This document shows positions 17,780 to 27,811 of a stretch of 64,000 bases of DNA, piece by piece. Source of the DNA: Sinorhizobium sp. B11 (lineage in GTDB: Bacteria > Pseudomonadota > Alphaproteobacteria > Rhizobiales > Rhizobiaceae); contig CP091033.1 in NCBI GenBank assembly GCA_039725955.1, positions 124,001 through 188,000 on the forward strand, given 5' to 3'. The position numbers were made by a program, and so were the translations under genes. Position 1 is the stretch's first letter, and each line of letters begins with the position of its first letter. The notes under the pieces are model-generated. The model made no database searches, was not told the origin of the DNA, and worked only from the letters and a program-made list of their open reading frames with translations.

Positions 17780-18688
17780 ATGACCGCGACCATTGAAAGA
17801 CGCCAGACATCGCAGCTGCGCCGTGCGCAGGCTGCAACCGGCTACCTCTTCGTGCTGCCGGCAACGGTGCTTTATCTGACTTTCGTCATCGCGCCGGTCA
17901 TCGTCACGACGATCCTCGCCTTTGCCTATTACGATCCCATGCTCGGCTCGCAATGGGTCGGTTTCGATAACTTCATTCGCTTCTTCACCGATCAGCGTTC
18001 GCTTCAGATCCTCTGGAACACCCTGCGCTTCGCACTCTTTGCCGTCACGTTCAACGTGTCTATCGGGCTTGTGCTGGCACTGGCACTGAACCGCGCCATG
18101 CCGGGCTGGCTGCTCTATTTCTTCAGGCTCGCCTTCTTCCTGCCCGTCATCATCGCTGCCGCCTTTGTCTCGATCGTCTGGACCTATTTCTACGGCGATG
18201 ATCTTGGCGTCATCAATTATTACCTGCGGCTCCTTGGCCTTCCTGGCGTGCGCTGGCTCACCGATGCCGGCCAGGCCATGACCTCGATCATCATCATGGA
18301 CGTCTGGAAGAATACCGGCTTCTTCATGATCATCTTCATCGCCGCCCTTCAGGGTGTACCGAAGAACATCCTGGAGGCGGCTGTGATGGACGGGACGCCG
18401 GCCTGGCGTCAGTTCTTCCGCATCACGCTGCCCTATATCTCGCCCGTCGTTTTCTTCTGCATCGTCTATGCCTCGATCGGTGCTTTGCAGGTGTTCGAAT
18501 CTATCGTCATCCTGACACAGGGCGGTCCGGGCGATGCCACGCGCTCGCTGTCTATCCAGATCGTCGAGGAAGGCTTCGGCAGTTTCCAGATCGGCTATGC
18601 GGCCTCGATCTCTGTCGTCATGACCGTGATCATCCTCATCATCACGGCAATCCAGCAGATCCTCTCGCGTAAGTGGGTGCAGCAATGA
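17780..18688 (+). CDS. carbohydrate ABC transporter permease, MalF/UgpA-type
   Basis: 302 residues from ATG 17780 (an upstream GTG at 17714 would add 22 poorly conserved residues). Six membrane segments begin TGYLFVLPATVLYLTFVIAPV. The EAA loop NILEAAVMDGTPAWRQFFRITLPYISP lies near residue 200. It follows the binding-protein gene by 124 nt and overlaps the next permease by 4 nt (ATGA). It forms the membrane channel of a CUT1-type oligosaccharide importer. Confidence 0.9.
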   Translation: MTATIERRQTSQLRRAQAATGYLFVLPATVLYLTFVIAPVIVTTILAFAYYDPMLGSQWVGFDNFIRFFTDQRSLQILWNTLRFALFAVTFNVSIGLVLALALNRAMPGWLLYFFRLAFFLPVIIAAAFVSIVWTYFYGDDLGVINYYLRLLGLPGVRWLTDAGQAMTSIIIMDVWKNTGFFMIIFIAALQGVPKNILEAAVMDGTPAWRQFFRITLPYISPVVFFCIVYASIGALQVFESIVILTQGGPGDATRSLSIQIVEEGFGSFQIGYAASISVVMTVIILIITAIQQILSRKWVQQ

Positions 18689-19536
18689 GCAATATGATGC
18701 AGACTCGCGCCGCCCAACGCTGGATCGACTGGGCGATCATCGCCACCATGGTGGTGATGGCGATCGGCATGCTCTTGCCGTTCCTCTGGCTGTTCTCGAT
18801 GTCGTTCCGTCCGGTTTCGGATGCCTACAAGCTGCCGCCGAGCTTCCTGCCGCCGAACTTCGATCTCACCAACTACCGGCAGGTACTGGCCTCGCGTGTG
18901 CCGTTCCTGGAAATCTACTTCAACTCGGTGATGATCGCCGTCATCGTCACCGTCGGCCAGATGGTGACCTGTACGCTTGCGGCCTTCGCCTTCGCCAGGC
19001 TGAATTTCCGCGGCCGCGACACCCTGTTTTTCATCCTGCTCATCGGGCTGATGTTTCCAGCACAGGTGACGATCCTGCCGATTTATCTCGGTTATGCGCG
19101 CCTCGGCCTGCTCGACAAGCCGATCGGGCTGGCGCTGATGTATCTCACGTCCAGCTTCGGCATCTTCCTGGTGCGGCAATTCATGCTCAGCCAGCCGAAG
19201 GCACTGGAAGAGGCGGCGCTTATGGATGGTGCCGGCTATTTCAAGATCTTCTGGCGGATATCGCTGCCACAGCTTCGCCCGGCGCTCTCGGCTCTCGGCA
19301 TCATCACCTTCACCCAGACCTGGAACTATTATTTTCAGGCGAAAGTGCTTTTGAGCTCGAATGAATCGCTGACACTGCCGGTCGCGATGGATGTGCTGCG
19401 CGGCTACATGGCGTCAGGCAATCTCTCGGTCGTGATGGCCGCAATGAGCATGTCCATCCTGCCCGTCGTTCTCCTCTTTCTCCTCGCCCAGAAATTCGTG
19501 ATCGAAGGCATCACGATGAGCGGTATCAAGAACTAA
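18685..19536 (+). CDS. carbohydrate ABC transporter permease, MalG/UgpE-type
   Basis: 283 residues, ATG 18685 overlapping the stop of the previous permease. Membrane segments begin IIATMVVMAIGMLLPFLWLFSMSF, and the EAA loop KALEEAALMDGAGYFKIFWRISLPQ is near residue 175. The C-terminus EGITMSGIKN is typical of MalG-like permeases. Partner of the MalF-type permease in the GH116-linked importer. Confidence 0.92.
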   Translation: MSNMMQTRAAQRWIDWAIIATMVVMAIGMLLPFLWLFSMSFRPVSDAYKLPPSFLPPNFDLTNYRQVLASRVPFLEIYFNSVMIAVIVTVGQMVTCTLAAFAFARLNFRGRDTLFFILLIGLMFPAQVTILPIYLGYARLGLLDKPIGLALMYLTSSFGIFLVRQFMLSQPKALEEAALMDGAGYFKIFWRISLPQLRPALSALGIITFTQTWNYYFQAKVLLSSNESLTLPVAMDVLRGYMASGNLSVVMAAMSMSILPVVLLFLLAQKFVIEGITMSGIKN

Positions 19537-19555
19537 CATCAGGGATATTGATTTC

Positions 19556-22147
19556 ATGTGGGATGATCTCGCCTCCATCGAACCCCGCTTTGCCTATAAG
19601 GGCGAGCGCACGCGCTATATCGCCTTTCCGCTCGGCGGCATCGGCTCCGGCGGCCTGTCTATCTCCGGCAGCGGCCGGCTGATCGATTGGTCAATCCGCA
19701 ACCGGCCTGCGCTGCAGGGCTATAACGGCTACTCGCATTTCGCCATCAAGGCCGAAAAGGATGGAGAACTCGTCGATGCCCGTGTGCTGAACGGGCCTTA
19801 TGACCTGAACCCTTCCGGGGCGCCGGGGCTGCGCAAGATGTTCGATGGCTTCGGTCATGGCGCAAACCGCCAGACGCTGGTCGGCGTGCCGCATTTCCGT
19901 GAGGTCGATTTCTACGGCCGCTTCCCGACCGCCGATCTCGTCTTCAGGGATCAGCGTTTTCCGGGCGGTGTCAGGCTGGCGGCATTGAGCCCCTTCATTC
20001 CCCACAACGACCGCGATTCCTCGATGCCGGTGGCGATGTTCGAATTCGAGATCGTCAACGATACGGCGGACGAACTGACCTACACGCTTGCCGGCACGCT
20101 CGGCAATTACGGCTCGAACAGCGGTATCCATACCTTCAGGCAGGAAGGCGGCATCAGCAGCCTGCATCTGACTTCGTCCGATACGACGTTGTCGGCAACA
20201 CAACGCGGCGATCTGACGATCGCAACGGACGCTGACGATGTCGACCATACGGACCATCATTATCGGGGCCAATGGTTCGATGATCTCTCTGTCTACTGGA
20301 AGGAGTTTGCAAGACCCGGTCGCCTGCCGAAACGGCACTATGATGAGCCTCGCACCTCTCGACACATGAGCCTGCAACCGGAACACGGCACGCTCGGTGC
20401 CCGCTTCGCCGTCGCCCCTGGCGAACGCAGGAAGGTGCGCTTCGTCATCACATGGAACTTCCCGCATGGGGATGTCTATTGGGCCTATCGCGACAAGCCG
20501 GATGGCGCCATTCCCGATCGGCCGACGCCGAGCTGGACGAACTATTATGCGACGCAATGGGCAGATTCCACCGCTAGCGCCACCGAGGCGCTAACACGTT
20601 GGGACACGTTGCATGCGAATACCGCGGCCTTTCGCGATGGATTGTTCGACACAACGCTTCCGGCGGAAGTCAAGGATGCGGCGAGTGCGACCCTGGCGCT
20701 GCTGCGCACTGCCACCTGCATCCGCCTGGAAAATGGCGCGCTCTGGGCCTGGGAAGGCCAGCATAGCCAGGATGGCTCCTGTGAGGGAACCTGCACCCAT
20801 GTCTGGAATTACCAGCAGGCGGTCTCGCACCTCTTTCCCGCCATCGAGCGGACGCTGCGTGAGACCGAATTTACCTATAATCAGTTGCCGACCGGGGGGT
20901 TGACCTTCCGCCAGAAGCTGCCGCTGGGTTCCGGCTTCGATATCATCGGCCCCTGCGCCGACGGCCATTTCGGTGCGATCATCAAAACCTACCGGGACTG
21001 GAAGCTCTGCGGCGATACCGATTGGCTCCGCCGTTACTGGCCTAGTGTCAAACGGGCGATCGAATATGCCTGGTCGTCGGAAAACCCTGACCACTGGGAT
21101 CCCGACCAGACCGGTATTCTCTCCGGCCGCCAGCATCAGACGCTCGACATGGAACTGTTCGGCCCGAATTCTTGGCTCGCCTCCATGTATGTGGCGGCCC
21201 TGCTCGGTGTTTCCGAAATGGCGGCGGTCCTCGGCGATACGGACCTGTCGGAAAAGACGGCGCGCATGGGCAAGGCAGGTGCGGCCTACATCAATTCCGA
21301 GCTCTTCAACGGCCGCTGGTTCATCCAGAAGGTCGACCTCTCTGACAAGGGCGTGCTGATACCCTTCGATGTCGGCCGCGCGGCCGGGGTCCTCGCCGAC
21401 GGTTTCATGGAAACCTACTGGTCGGAGGAGTTTCAGGAGCTCAAATATCAGATGGGCGAGGGCTGCATCTCCGATCAGATCCTCGGCCAGTGGCATGCCG
21501 AGGTCGCCGGTATCGGCGGGTTCCTTGACGTAGACAAGGTGAGGACCGCGCTGAAATCGGTGCACAGGAACAATTTCCGCCCGACGCTTGAGGATCACTT
21601 CAATCCCTGCCGCAACTATGCCTATGAAGACGAGGCAGGGCTTTTGATCGCAACCTATCCTGAAGGCATCCGCCAGCCGATGGTCGCGGCTCCCTATGCC
21701 GAAGAGGTCTGGACTGGCATCGAATATATGGCTGCCTCGCATCTCATCATGCACGGCCTTATCGAAGAGGGCATGGATATCGTCTGCGGTGCGCGCAACC
21801 GGCATGACGGTTCGCGCCGCAATCCCTGGAACGACATCGAATGCGGTTCCTATTACGCACGCTCGATGTCGGCCTGGCAGTTGGTCAACGCCTTCTCGGG
21901 CCTCAGCGCCGATTTCGTCTCGGGCACGCTCGCCTTCGCACCGAAAGTGAAGGGCGATTATCGTCTGTTTTGGTCAGCCGGCAGCGCTTTCGGCACATTG
22001 ACCCGCGAAGGTGACGGCCTCATTCTCGCGGTGCTCGGAGGCAACCTCAATGCCGCCGAAATCTCGGTGGACGGGCTGACGCATCGTCTTCCGGGCACGA
22101 CGTCCATCGCAGCGGGCCAGTCGATCGAACTTAAGACGGTGGCATAA
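19556..22147 (+). CDS. glycoside hydrolase family 116 protein (GBA2-like)
   Basis: 863 residues. The N-terminal beta-sandwich domain begins with the family's FPLGGIGSGGLSISG segment (residues 25-37). The C-terminal (alpha/alpha)6 catalytic domain contains CEGTCTHVWNYQQAVSHLFP near residue 411, CADGHFGAIIKTYRDWKLCGD, HQTLDMELFGPNSWLASMY near residue 525, and EEVWTGIEYMAASHLI. GH116 enzymes are retaining beta-glucosidases, beta-xylosidases or related enzymes; the nucleophile Glu and acid/base Asp probably lie in the first and third of these segments, judged by eye. There is no signal peptide, so it acts on the imported glycoside. It lies between the permease and ATPase genes of one importer and shares one base with the ATPase start, so it is part of that operon. 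Confidence 0.85.
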   Translation: MWDDLASIEPRFAYKGERTRYIAFPLGGIGSGGLSISGSGRLIDWSIRNRPALQGYNGYSHFAIKAEKDGELVDARVLNGPYDLNPSGAPGLRKMFDGFGHGANRQTLVGVPHFREVDFYGRFPTADLVFRDQRFPGGVRLAALSPFIPHNDRDSSMPVAMFEFEIVNDTADELTYTLAGTLGNYGSNSGIHTFRQEGGISSLHLTSSDTTLSATQRGDLTIATDADDVDHTDHHYRGQWFDDLSVYWKEFARPGRLPKRHYDEPRTSRHMSLQPEHGTLGARFAVAPGERRKVRFVITWNFPHGDVYWAYRDKPDGAIPDRPTPSWTNYYATQWADSTASATEALTRWDTLHANTAAFRDGLFDTTLPAEVKDAASATLALLRTATCIRLENGALWAWEGQHSQDGSCEGTCTHVWNYQQAVSHLFPAIERTLRETEFTYNQLPTGGLTFRQKLPLGSGFDIIGPCADGHFGAIIKTYRDWKLCGDTDWLRRYWPSVKRAIEYAWSSENPDHWDPDQTGILSGRQHQTLDMELFGPNSWLASMYVAALLGVSEMAAVLGDTDLSEKTARMGKAGAAYINSELFNGRWFIQKVDLSDKGVLIPFDVGRAAGVLADGFMETYWSEEFQELKYQMGEGCISDQILGQWHAEVAGIGGFLDVDKVRTALKSVHRNNFRPTLEDHFNPCRNYAYEDEAGLLIATYPEGIRQPMVAAPYAEEVWTGIEYMAASHLIMHGLIEEGMDIVCGARNRHDGSRRNPWNDIECGSYYARSMSAWQLVNAFSGLSADFVSGTLAFAPKVKGDYRLFWSAGSAFGTLTREGDGLILAVLGGNLNAAEISVDGLTHRLPGTTSIAAGQSIELKTVA

Positions 22148-23250
22148 TGGCCGGTATTGAACTCAGGGCAGTCCGCAAGGCCTTTCAAAGTCTCGAAGTC
22201 ATACACGGCATCGACCTGACTATCGCCGACGGTTCGTTCACCGTCTTTGTCGGGCCTTCAGGCTGCGGCAAGTCGACCCTGCTGCGCATGATGGCAGGGC
22301 TGGAGGAAGTCACGTCGGGGGAAATCCGTATCGATGGCATGCGCTGCGACCATCTTATGCCATCCGCGCGCGGCATGGCGATGGTCTTCCAGTCCTATGC
22401 GCTTTATCCGCATATGAGCGTCGAGCAGAACCTCAAATTCGGCCTGGAAAATCAGAAGCTTGGCAAGCCGGAAATTACTGCCCGCGTCGCCAAGGCGGCC
22501 AATATTCTGCAGATCGAGCACCTTATGGCCCGTCGGCCGAGCCAGCTTTCCGGCGGCCAGAGCCAGCGCGTCGCGATCGGGCGCGCCATCGTCAAGGAAC
22601 CGAAGGCCTTTCTCTTCGACGAACCGCTCTCCAATCTTGATGCCGAACTGCGCGTGAAGATGCGCGGGGAACTGATCAGCCTGCATCGGCGGCTGAAGTC
22701 GACAATGGTCTACGTGACGCACGATCAGGTCGAGGCAATGACCATGGCAGACCAGATCGTCGTGCTCAACGAAGGCCGCATCGAACAGGTCGGCCCGCCG
22801 ATCGAGCTATACGCACGCCCGGCCAACCTCTTCGTCGCCCGCTTTCTTGGTGCGCCGCCCATGAACCTTCTCACGGGCCGCATCGCGCGCATTGGTGGCC
22901 TGATGGGGATTACGCTGGAGGACGGCACCCATATTCCCTTGCCCGGTCGGCAGGTCGATCTGCCTGACGGCGCTCCGGTCACGTTCGGAGTAAGGCCCGA
23001 ACATTGCGAGATCGGGGAGGGCAGCCTGGAGATCACTGTCGGCGACACCGAAATCCTTGGATCGGAAACGATCATCCACGCCGAGACTGCGACCGGAAAT
23101 GGCTTTACCGTGGCACTGCGCGGCATCAGCCGTGCAGCCGCCGGCGCACGAATACCGATCGTCATCCGCGAGCCTTTCGTTCATTTGTTCAACGAGGCCG
23201 GTGTGACGATCGGTTCCAACGGTGATTGGCGCGATGCCTATCTGAACTGA
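22147..23250 (+). CDS. carbohydrate ABC transporter ATP-binding protein, UgpC/MalK-type
   Basis: 367 residues. Walker [11 protein letters not shown] at residues 36-45, signature [14 protein letters not shown] near 135, Walker [13 protein letters not shown] near 155, followed by the MalK-type regulatory C-terminal domain with the typical [17 protein letters not shown] segment. The ATG at 22147 shares one base with the stop of the GH116 gene. It completes the importer 16358-23250. MalK-like ATPases may serve several permease pairs in rhizobia. Confidence 0.93.
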   Translation: MAGIELRAVRKAFQSLEVIHGIDLTIADGSFTVFVGPSGCGKSTLLRMMAGLEEVTSGEIRIDGMRCDHLMPSARGMAMVFQSYALYPHMSVEQNLKFGLENQKLGKPEITARVAKAANILQIEHLMARRPSQLSGGQSQRVAIGRAIVKEPKAFLFDEPLSNLDAELRVKMRGELISLHRRLKSTMVYVTHDQVEAMTMADQIVVLNEGRIEQVGPPIELYARPANLFVARFLGAPPMNLLTGRIARIGGLMGITLEDGTHIPLPGRQVDLPDGAPVTFGVRPEHCEIGEGSLEITVGDTEILGSETIIHAETATGNGFTVALRGISRAAAGARIPIVIREPFVHLFNEAGVTIGSNGDWRDAYLN

Positions 23251-23351
23251 ACCAAGCTCAAAGCGGTTACAGCAGTATCGGTCGGTGCCGAGCGCTCGAT
23301 GGGCTCTTTCCCGCAGGCTATTCCGGCGCCGACCGACGGCGGCATTCGCCG

Positions 23352-25082
23352 TCAGCGAGACAGGAAATTTGAGACCGTCAGGTCGACGAGTTCGTCTCCA
23401 CGGCCGTTCATCACCGCGCGAATGGCCCAGAGACCGAAACCTTTCACCTGCGCTGCTTCGATCCGGGGCGGCATCGACAGTTCCTGCGTATTGGTGACGA
23501 CGACGTCGAGCAGTGCCGGACCAGGATGCGCCAGAATTTCCCTGATGGCACCGTCGAGTTCGGCGGGGCTCTCCACGCGAATGCCATGGACTCCCGCCGC
23601 CCGAGCGACAGCTGCAAAATCCGGATTCTTGAGTTCGGTACCCGTCTCGAGGAAGCCTGAAGCCTTCATTTCCATTGCCACGAAACCGAGAACGGAATTG
23701 TTGAATACAACAACCTTCACCGGCAGGTTTTGCTGAACGAGCGTCAGGAAGTCGCCCATCAGCATGGCAAAGCCGCCATCGCCGGACATGCTGATGATCT
23801 GGCGTCCCTTGTATGTTGCCTGCGCCCCGATCGCCTGAGGAAGTGCGTTGGCCATCGATCCGTGAACCAGGGATCCGATGAGGCGACGCTTTCCGTTCAT
23901 TTTCAGGTAGCGGGCCGCCCAGATCGTGGGGGTCCCGACATCGAAGGTGAAAACCGCATCGTCGGACGCATGCTCGCTCAGAAGGCGTGCCACATATTGC
24001 GGATGAATCTTGCCGCCCTCTCGGCCTGTGGCGAGGTCGTCGAGGCCCTCACGCGCCTTCCTGTAGGCCGCAAGGCAAGCATCGAGATGATCCCTGTCGG
24101 TTCGCTCCATCAGCTTCGGCAGCGTTGCCGCCAGTGTCGATTTGACGTCGCCGACGATTGCAAGATCGAGCGAGGCCCGGCGGCCGAGATTCTCCGGTCG
24201 AATATCCACCTGCACGATCTTGGCGTCGGTTGGGTAGAACTGCCGGTATGGGAAATCGGTGCCGAGCATGAGAAGCGTGTCGCACTCTAGCATGGCCTTG
24301 TAGCCCGAGGAAAAGCCGATTAGACCGGTCATGCCGACATCGAAGGGATTGTCCCACTCGACATGTTCCTTGCCGCCGAGCGCGTGGACAACAGGCGCCT
24401 TCAGCCGGTCCGCAAAGGCGATCAACTCGTCATGCGCTCCTTCGCAGCCGCGTCCGCAGAGAAGGGTAACCTTCGAGCTGTTATTGAGTAGTTCCGACAG
24501 TCGATCGATCTGATCGTTCGCCGGCACGACGTTCGGTTGGGCCAGCGTGAGTGCGGCCGGTGTCGAAATCTTCGCCGTGAAATCGGTCAATGCCACGTCG
24601 CCCGAAATAACCACGACGGCAACGCCTCGCTTTCCGATGGCCGTGCGAATGGCCGTCTCGATGACTGCGGGCAATTGCTCGGGATGGCTGACAAGCTCGC
24701 AATAGTGGCTGCATTCCCGGAAAAGCTGGTCCGGATGCGTTTCCTGGAAATAGCCCCTGCCGATTTCGGCCGACGGTATCTGGGCGGCAATGGCGAGGAC
24801 CGGGACGCGTGAGCGATGGCAATCGAACAGGCCGTTGATGAGGTGGAGGTTGCCCGGGCCGCAGCTTCCGGCGCACACGGCCAGTTCGCCGCTGAGATGG
24901 GCTTCGGCCCCGGCCGCGAAAGCGGCTGTCTCTTCGTGGCGGGTATGAACCCACTCGATGTCGCCTCGCTTTCGCAGCGCTTCCGTGAGCCCGTTCAAGC
25001 TGTCGCCGACCACCCCATATATCCGTTTGACGCCGGCCGAATGCAGCACCTCTGTCAGGACATCAGCTACTTTGGATTTCAT
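23352..25082 (-). CDS. poxB: pyruvate dehydrogenase (quinone) / pyruvate oxidase
   Basis: 576 residues, matching E. coli PoxB (572) along its whole length by recalled sequence: [28 protein letters not shown] region, [29 protein letters not shown] (written here in part), and [21 protein letters not shown]. The TPP motif is [21 protein letters not shown] near residue 435. The C-terminal [15 protein letters not shown] corresponds to the membrane-binding tail that couples the enzyme to ubiquinone. It decarboxylates pyruvate to acetate and CO2, passing electrons via FAD to quinone. It is convergent to the GH116 operon with a 101-nt gap and stands alone. Confidence 0.93.
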   Translation of the reverse strand: MKSKVADVLTEVLHSAGVKRIYGVVGDSLNGLTEALRKRGDIEWVHTRHEETAAFAAGAEAHLSGELAVCAGSCGPGNLHLINGLFDCHRSRVPVLAIAAQIPSAEIGRGYFQETHPDQLFRECSHYCELVSHPEQLPAVIETAIRTAIGKRGVAVVVISGDVALTDFTAKISTPAALTLAQPNVVPANDQIDRLSELLNNSSKVTLLCGRGCEGAHDELIAFADRLKAPVVHALGGKEHVEWDNPFDVGMTGLIGFSSGYKAMLECDTLLMLGTDFPYRQFYPTDAKIVQVDIRPENLGRRASLDLAIVGDVKSTLAATLPKLMERTDRDHLDACLAAYRKAREGLDDLATGREGGKIHPQYVARLLSEHASDDAVFTFDVGTPTIWAARYLKMNGKRRLIGSLVHGSMANALPQAIGAQATYKGRQIISMSGDGGFAMLMGDFLTLVQQNLPVKVVVFNNSVLGFVAMEMKASGFLETGTELKNPDFAAVARAAGVHGIRVESPAELDGAIREILAHPGPALLDVVVTNTQELSMPPRIEAAQVKGFGLWAIRAVMNGRGDELVDLTVSNFLSR

Positions 25083-25307
25083 CGAAGGGCTCCCGGGCTC
25101 TGGGTTTCAGGTGAATGGTAAAAGGAAGCTAGGCCTCGCCCTGAGCTTCTCAACCCGGAGAGATATCAGAGTGGCGGAGACACCCAACTGGACCTTGGTA
25201 TAGGCGCTCGCCGTGAAAAGGCCGCTTGCCTGATATCCCGTGGAACGGCGTGCCGGCCAAGCGCACAGGCGCGCTCGGCTCTCCCATTAGCGTCCTTTTA
25301 CCGCGAC

Positions 25308-27167
25308 CTATGCCTCGATCCGTTCCCGCCCCTTCATCGCTTCCGCGACAAGTTTCATGAAACGCGGATCCTTGCGCAGGTTGTCCAGGTCTGAATCATG
25401 AGTGAACCATTTGATATGGTAGACCGAGGTACGGGGCAGCAAGCCCTCCAGGATATCGATCGCACGTTCCACATGGCCGAGCACGGAGTGGACGCAGGCG
25501 AGATTATATTGGGCGACGATATCATCGGGATCGATGGCGCTCGCCCGAGCGGCCCAGTCGCAGGCTCGCGCTGCTTCGCCGAGATGGGCAAGGGCAAGCG
25601 CGCCGCGATGGGCGGGGCCGGAGTTTTCCGGATTCTGATTGAGCGCCCGCTCGGCTCTTTCAATGCCTTTTCGCGCCCAGCTTTCCCGGTCCGCCGTCCG
25701 TCCGAGAGAGTGGTATGAGGACATCAGATGGATCGGCGAAACATAGTCGTCGGGGCGGATTTCGGCGGCGCGGCTAAAGTAATGCACCGCTTCGGCGAAA
25801 TTCCCGTGCATGAAGAAGATGCGGGCATAGTGGAAATTTGCTTCATAGAGGTTGGGATCGAGGGAAAGCGCCCGTTCGAAGCATGCCGTTGCCTCGTCGT
25901 CCTCGCCCTTCTGATGCAGTGCGAGGCCGCGGGAGGCATGAGCCTCGGCGAGGTCGGGATCGAGTTCCAGGGCCTTGGCGCTCATGGCGAGGATGCGCTC
26001 CAGGGGCACATCGTCGGGAGCCCAGTCGCGGATCGCCGCATCGCAATCGGCGATGCCTGCATAGGCACGGCCATAATCCGGATCCAGTTCGACGGCCTTG
26101 TAGAACATGCGCCGGGCAAGCTGCAGATAGGACTTGGTCCAGCTATGGGAGAGCTGTCGGCCTCTCAGGTAGTAGGTATAGGCCTCGACATTGGCCGTCG
26201 GCTCGGCGGCAATGGCCTTGCGCTCTTCCGGCAGCAACCGCACCTTCAATTGGCTGACGATCGCGTTGGTGATCTCATCCTGGATGGCGAAGATATCGGT
26301 GAGGTCTCGATCAAAGCGTTCGGCCCACAGATGATCACCGTTCGCCGTGTCAATCAGCTGGCCGGAGATGCGCACCCGCGTGCCGACGATGCGCACACTG
26401 CCTTCCAGCATGTAACGCACGCCGAGTTCCTGGGCGACCTGCTTCACCCTCACCGATGTGCCCTTGTACGTGAAGACGGTATTGCGCGGCACCACATGGA
26501 GGCTGGAGACCTTGGAAAGATCGGTGATGATGTCCTCGGTGATGCCGTCGGAGAAGTAATCCTGATCGGCATCGCCGCTCATGTTGGTGAAGGGCAGGAC
26601 GGCGATGAAACAGGTATTGCGGTTCTGCGCGACGAAGCGGGTAGAACTCGGCTTTTCGAAGGAAACCGTGTAAACCTGCACCGGCTGCCGGATGTTTTTG
26701 AACACGTGTTCACCTAAAAAATCGAAGCCGAGATTGAGGCGTGTGCCGACTTGATCCCGCACGATTGCCGACACCGCAATGCCGCCGGCCGGAGCAATAC
26801 CTTCCAGACGCGCGGCAACGTTGACGCCGTCGCCGAAGATATCGTCATTTTCGACGACGACATCGCCGAGATTGATGCCGATGCGGAATTCGACGCGCTC
26901 TTCCTTGGCCACGTTTTCATTGCGCACGGCCATGGTGCGCTGGATTTCGGCAGCGCAGGCCACGGCGTTCACGACGCTCTGAAACTCGGCCAGGATGCCG
27001 TCGCCGGTCAGTTTGACGATGCGGCCCTTGTAATCGGATATGCGGATGTCGACCAGTTCGCAGCGATGGCGGTTCAAAGCCTGCAGCGTGCCCGTCTCGT
27101 CTATGCCCATGAGCCGGCTGTATCCGACCACATCGGCAGCGAGGATGGCACTCAATCGCCGCTCCAT
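25308..27167 (-). CDS. class III adenylate/guanylate cyclase with TolB-like and TPR domains
   Basis: About 619 residues from ATG 27167 (GGAGAGG upstream; ATGs at 27191 and 27179 are also possible). The catalytic domain occupies residues 1-175: RRLSAILAADVVGYSRLM with the first metal-binding Asp, KLTGDGILAEF with the second, and FGDGVNVAARLEGIAPAGGIAVS with the Asn/Arg transition-state residues, so it looks active. Next comes a TolB-like domain (IAVLPFTNMSGDADQDYFSDGITEDI, about 195-325), then at least six TPR-like helical repeats to the end. This architecture is expanded in rhizobia, where many cyclases are thought to sense distinct signals. No transmembrane segment is seen, so it is probably cytosolic. 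Confidence 0.9.
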   Translation of the reverse strand: MERRLSAILAADVVGYSRLMGIDETGTLQALNRHRCELVDIRISDYKGRIVKLTGDGILAEFQSVVNAVACAAEIQRTMAVRNENVAKEERVEFRIGINLGDVVVENDDIFGDGVNVAARLEGIAPAGGIAVSAIVRDQVGTRLNLGFDFLGEHVFKNIRQPVQVYTVSFEKPSSTRFVAQNRNTCFIAVLPFTNMSGDADQDYFSDGITEDIITDLSKVSSLHVVPRNTVFTYKGTSVRVKQVAQELGVRYMLEGSVRIVGTRVRISGQLIDTANGDHLWAERFDRDLTDIFAIQDEITNAIVSQLKVRLLPEERKAIAAEPTANVEAYTYYLRGRQLSHSWTKSYLQLARRMFYKAVELDPDYGRAYAGIADCDAAIRDWAPDDVPLERILAMSAKALELDPDLAEAHASRGLALHQKGEDDEATACFERALSLDPNLYEANFHYARIFFMHGNFAEAVHYFSRAAEIRPDDYVSPIHLMSSYHSLGRTADRESWARKGIERAERALNQNPENSGPAHRGALALAHLGEAARACDWAARASAIDPDDIVAQYNLACVHSVLGHVERAIDILEGLLPRTSVYHIKWFTHDSDLDNLRKDPRFMKLVAEAMKGRERIEA

Positions 27168-27191
27168 GATCCTCTCCATGGATTGTCTCAT

Positions 27192-27811
27192 GTCAGTGTC
27201 TCGCTTTTTCCAGATTTTGACCGCGCTAGGGCTCCCTCCCATGCAGCCGAAATCTTTCGATTCGGCATGCTGTCACGGCGGCGCAGAGCCTATATCGTTA
27301 CGGCTCAGCATCAATACTCCGAACGGGCGAAGATTGCGCCAAACGATAGCTCTTTCGGATGGGAAAGACCCCGGCCTTGTCGTGGTGCTCAATTTTGAGG
27401 CCGTGCATCGATTTTGGACGGCGTCTCGGAGGAGGGATCCGCAGCACAGCGTTCGAACCCGCCCCCGACATCATCTCGGTGCCCGTTGCGCGGAAGAGCG
27501 ACTTGTGTTCCGCGAAGAGGAGTTGGCAATGGAGAGCGACTGATTGCCAGTTGCTAAGTCTCCAAGGCAGCAAGCTTTGCCGAGTTTGCCAGCAACGATT
27601 CGTAATACGAAGCAGATCCGACGGTCGCACCGCTCGTCGCTCGGCGAAAGGCAAGTCACGGCTCTGCGCGAAAGCCCGTTTGCCTTAAAGGATGCCGCCT
27701 CTAGGTCAAAATGGGTAGGATATACTCGTCCATTTTCGATTATAATTGGAGGTCCGCGTATCGAACGATCCTCATAGATTTGGTCCTGACAATTTCGCGA
27801 GAGGGCACGCC
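27192..27811. other. intergenic region with promoter of the giant gene
   Basis: Six hundred bases without a convincing gene. Short frames on both strands lack coding character. A perfect TATAAT lies at 27741-27746, about 65 nt before the giant gene's ATG, without a good -35 match. GTTCGAACCC near 27450 resembles a tRNA T-loop, but no acceptor or anticodon stem can be built around it. Confidence 0.4.

Noticed and set aside
27440..27470. tRNA-like GTTCGAACCC
   Set aside because: No matching T-stem, anticodon arm or acceptor stem could be built around it.
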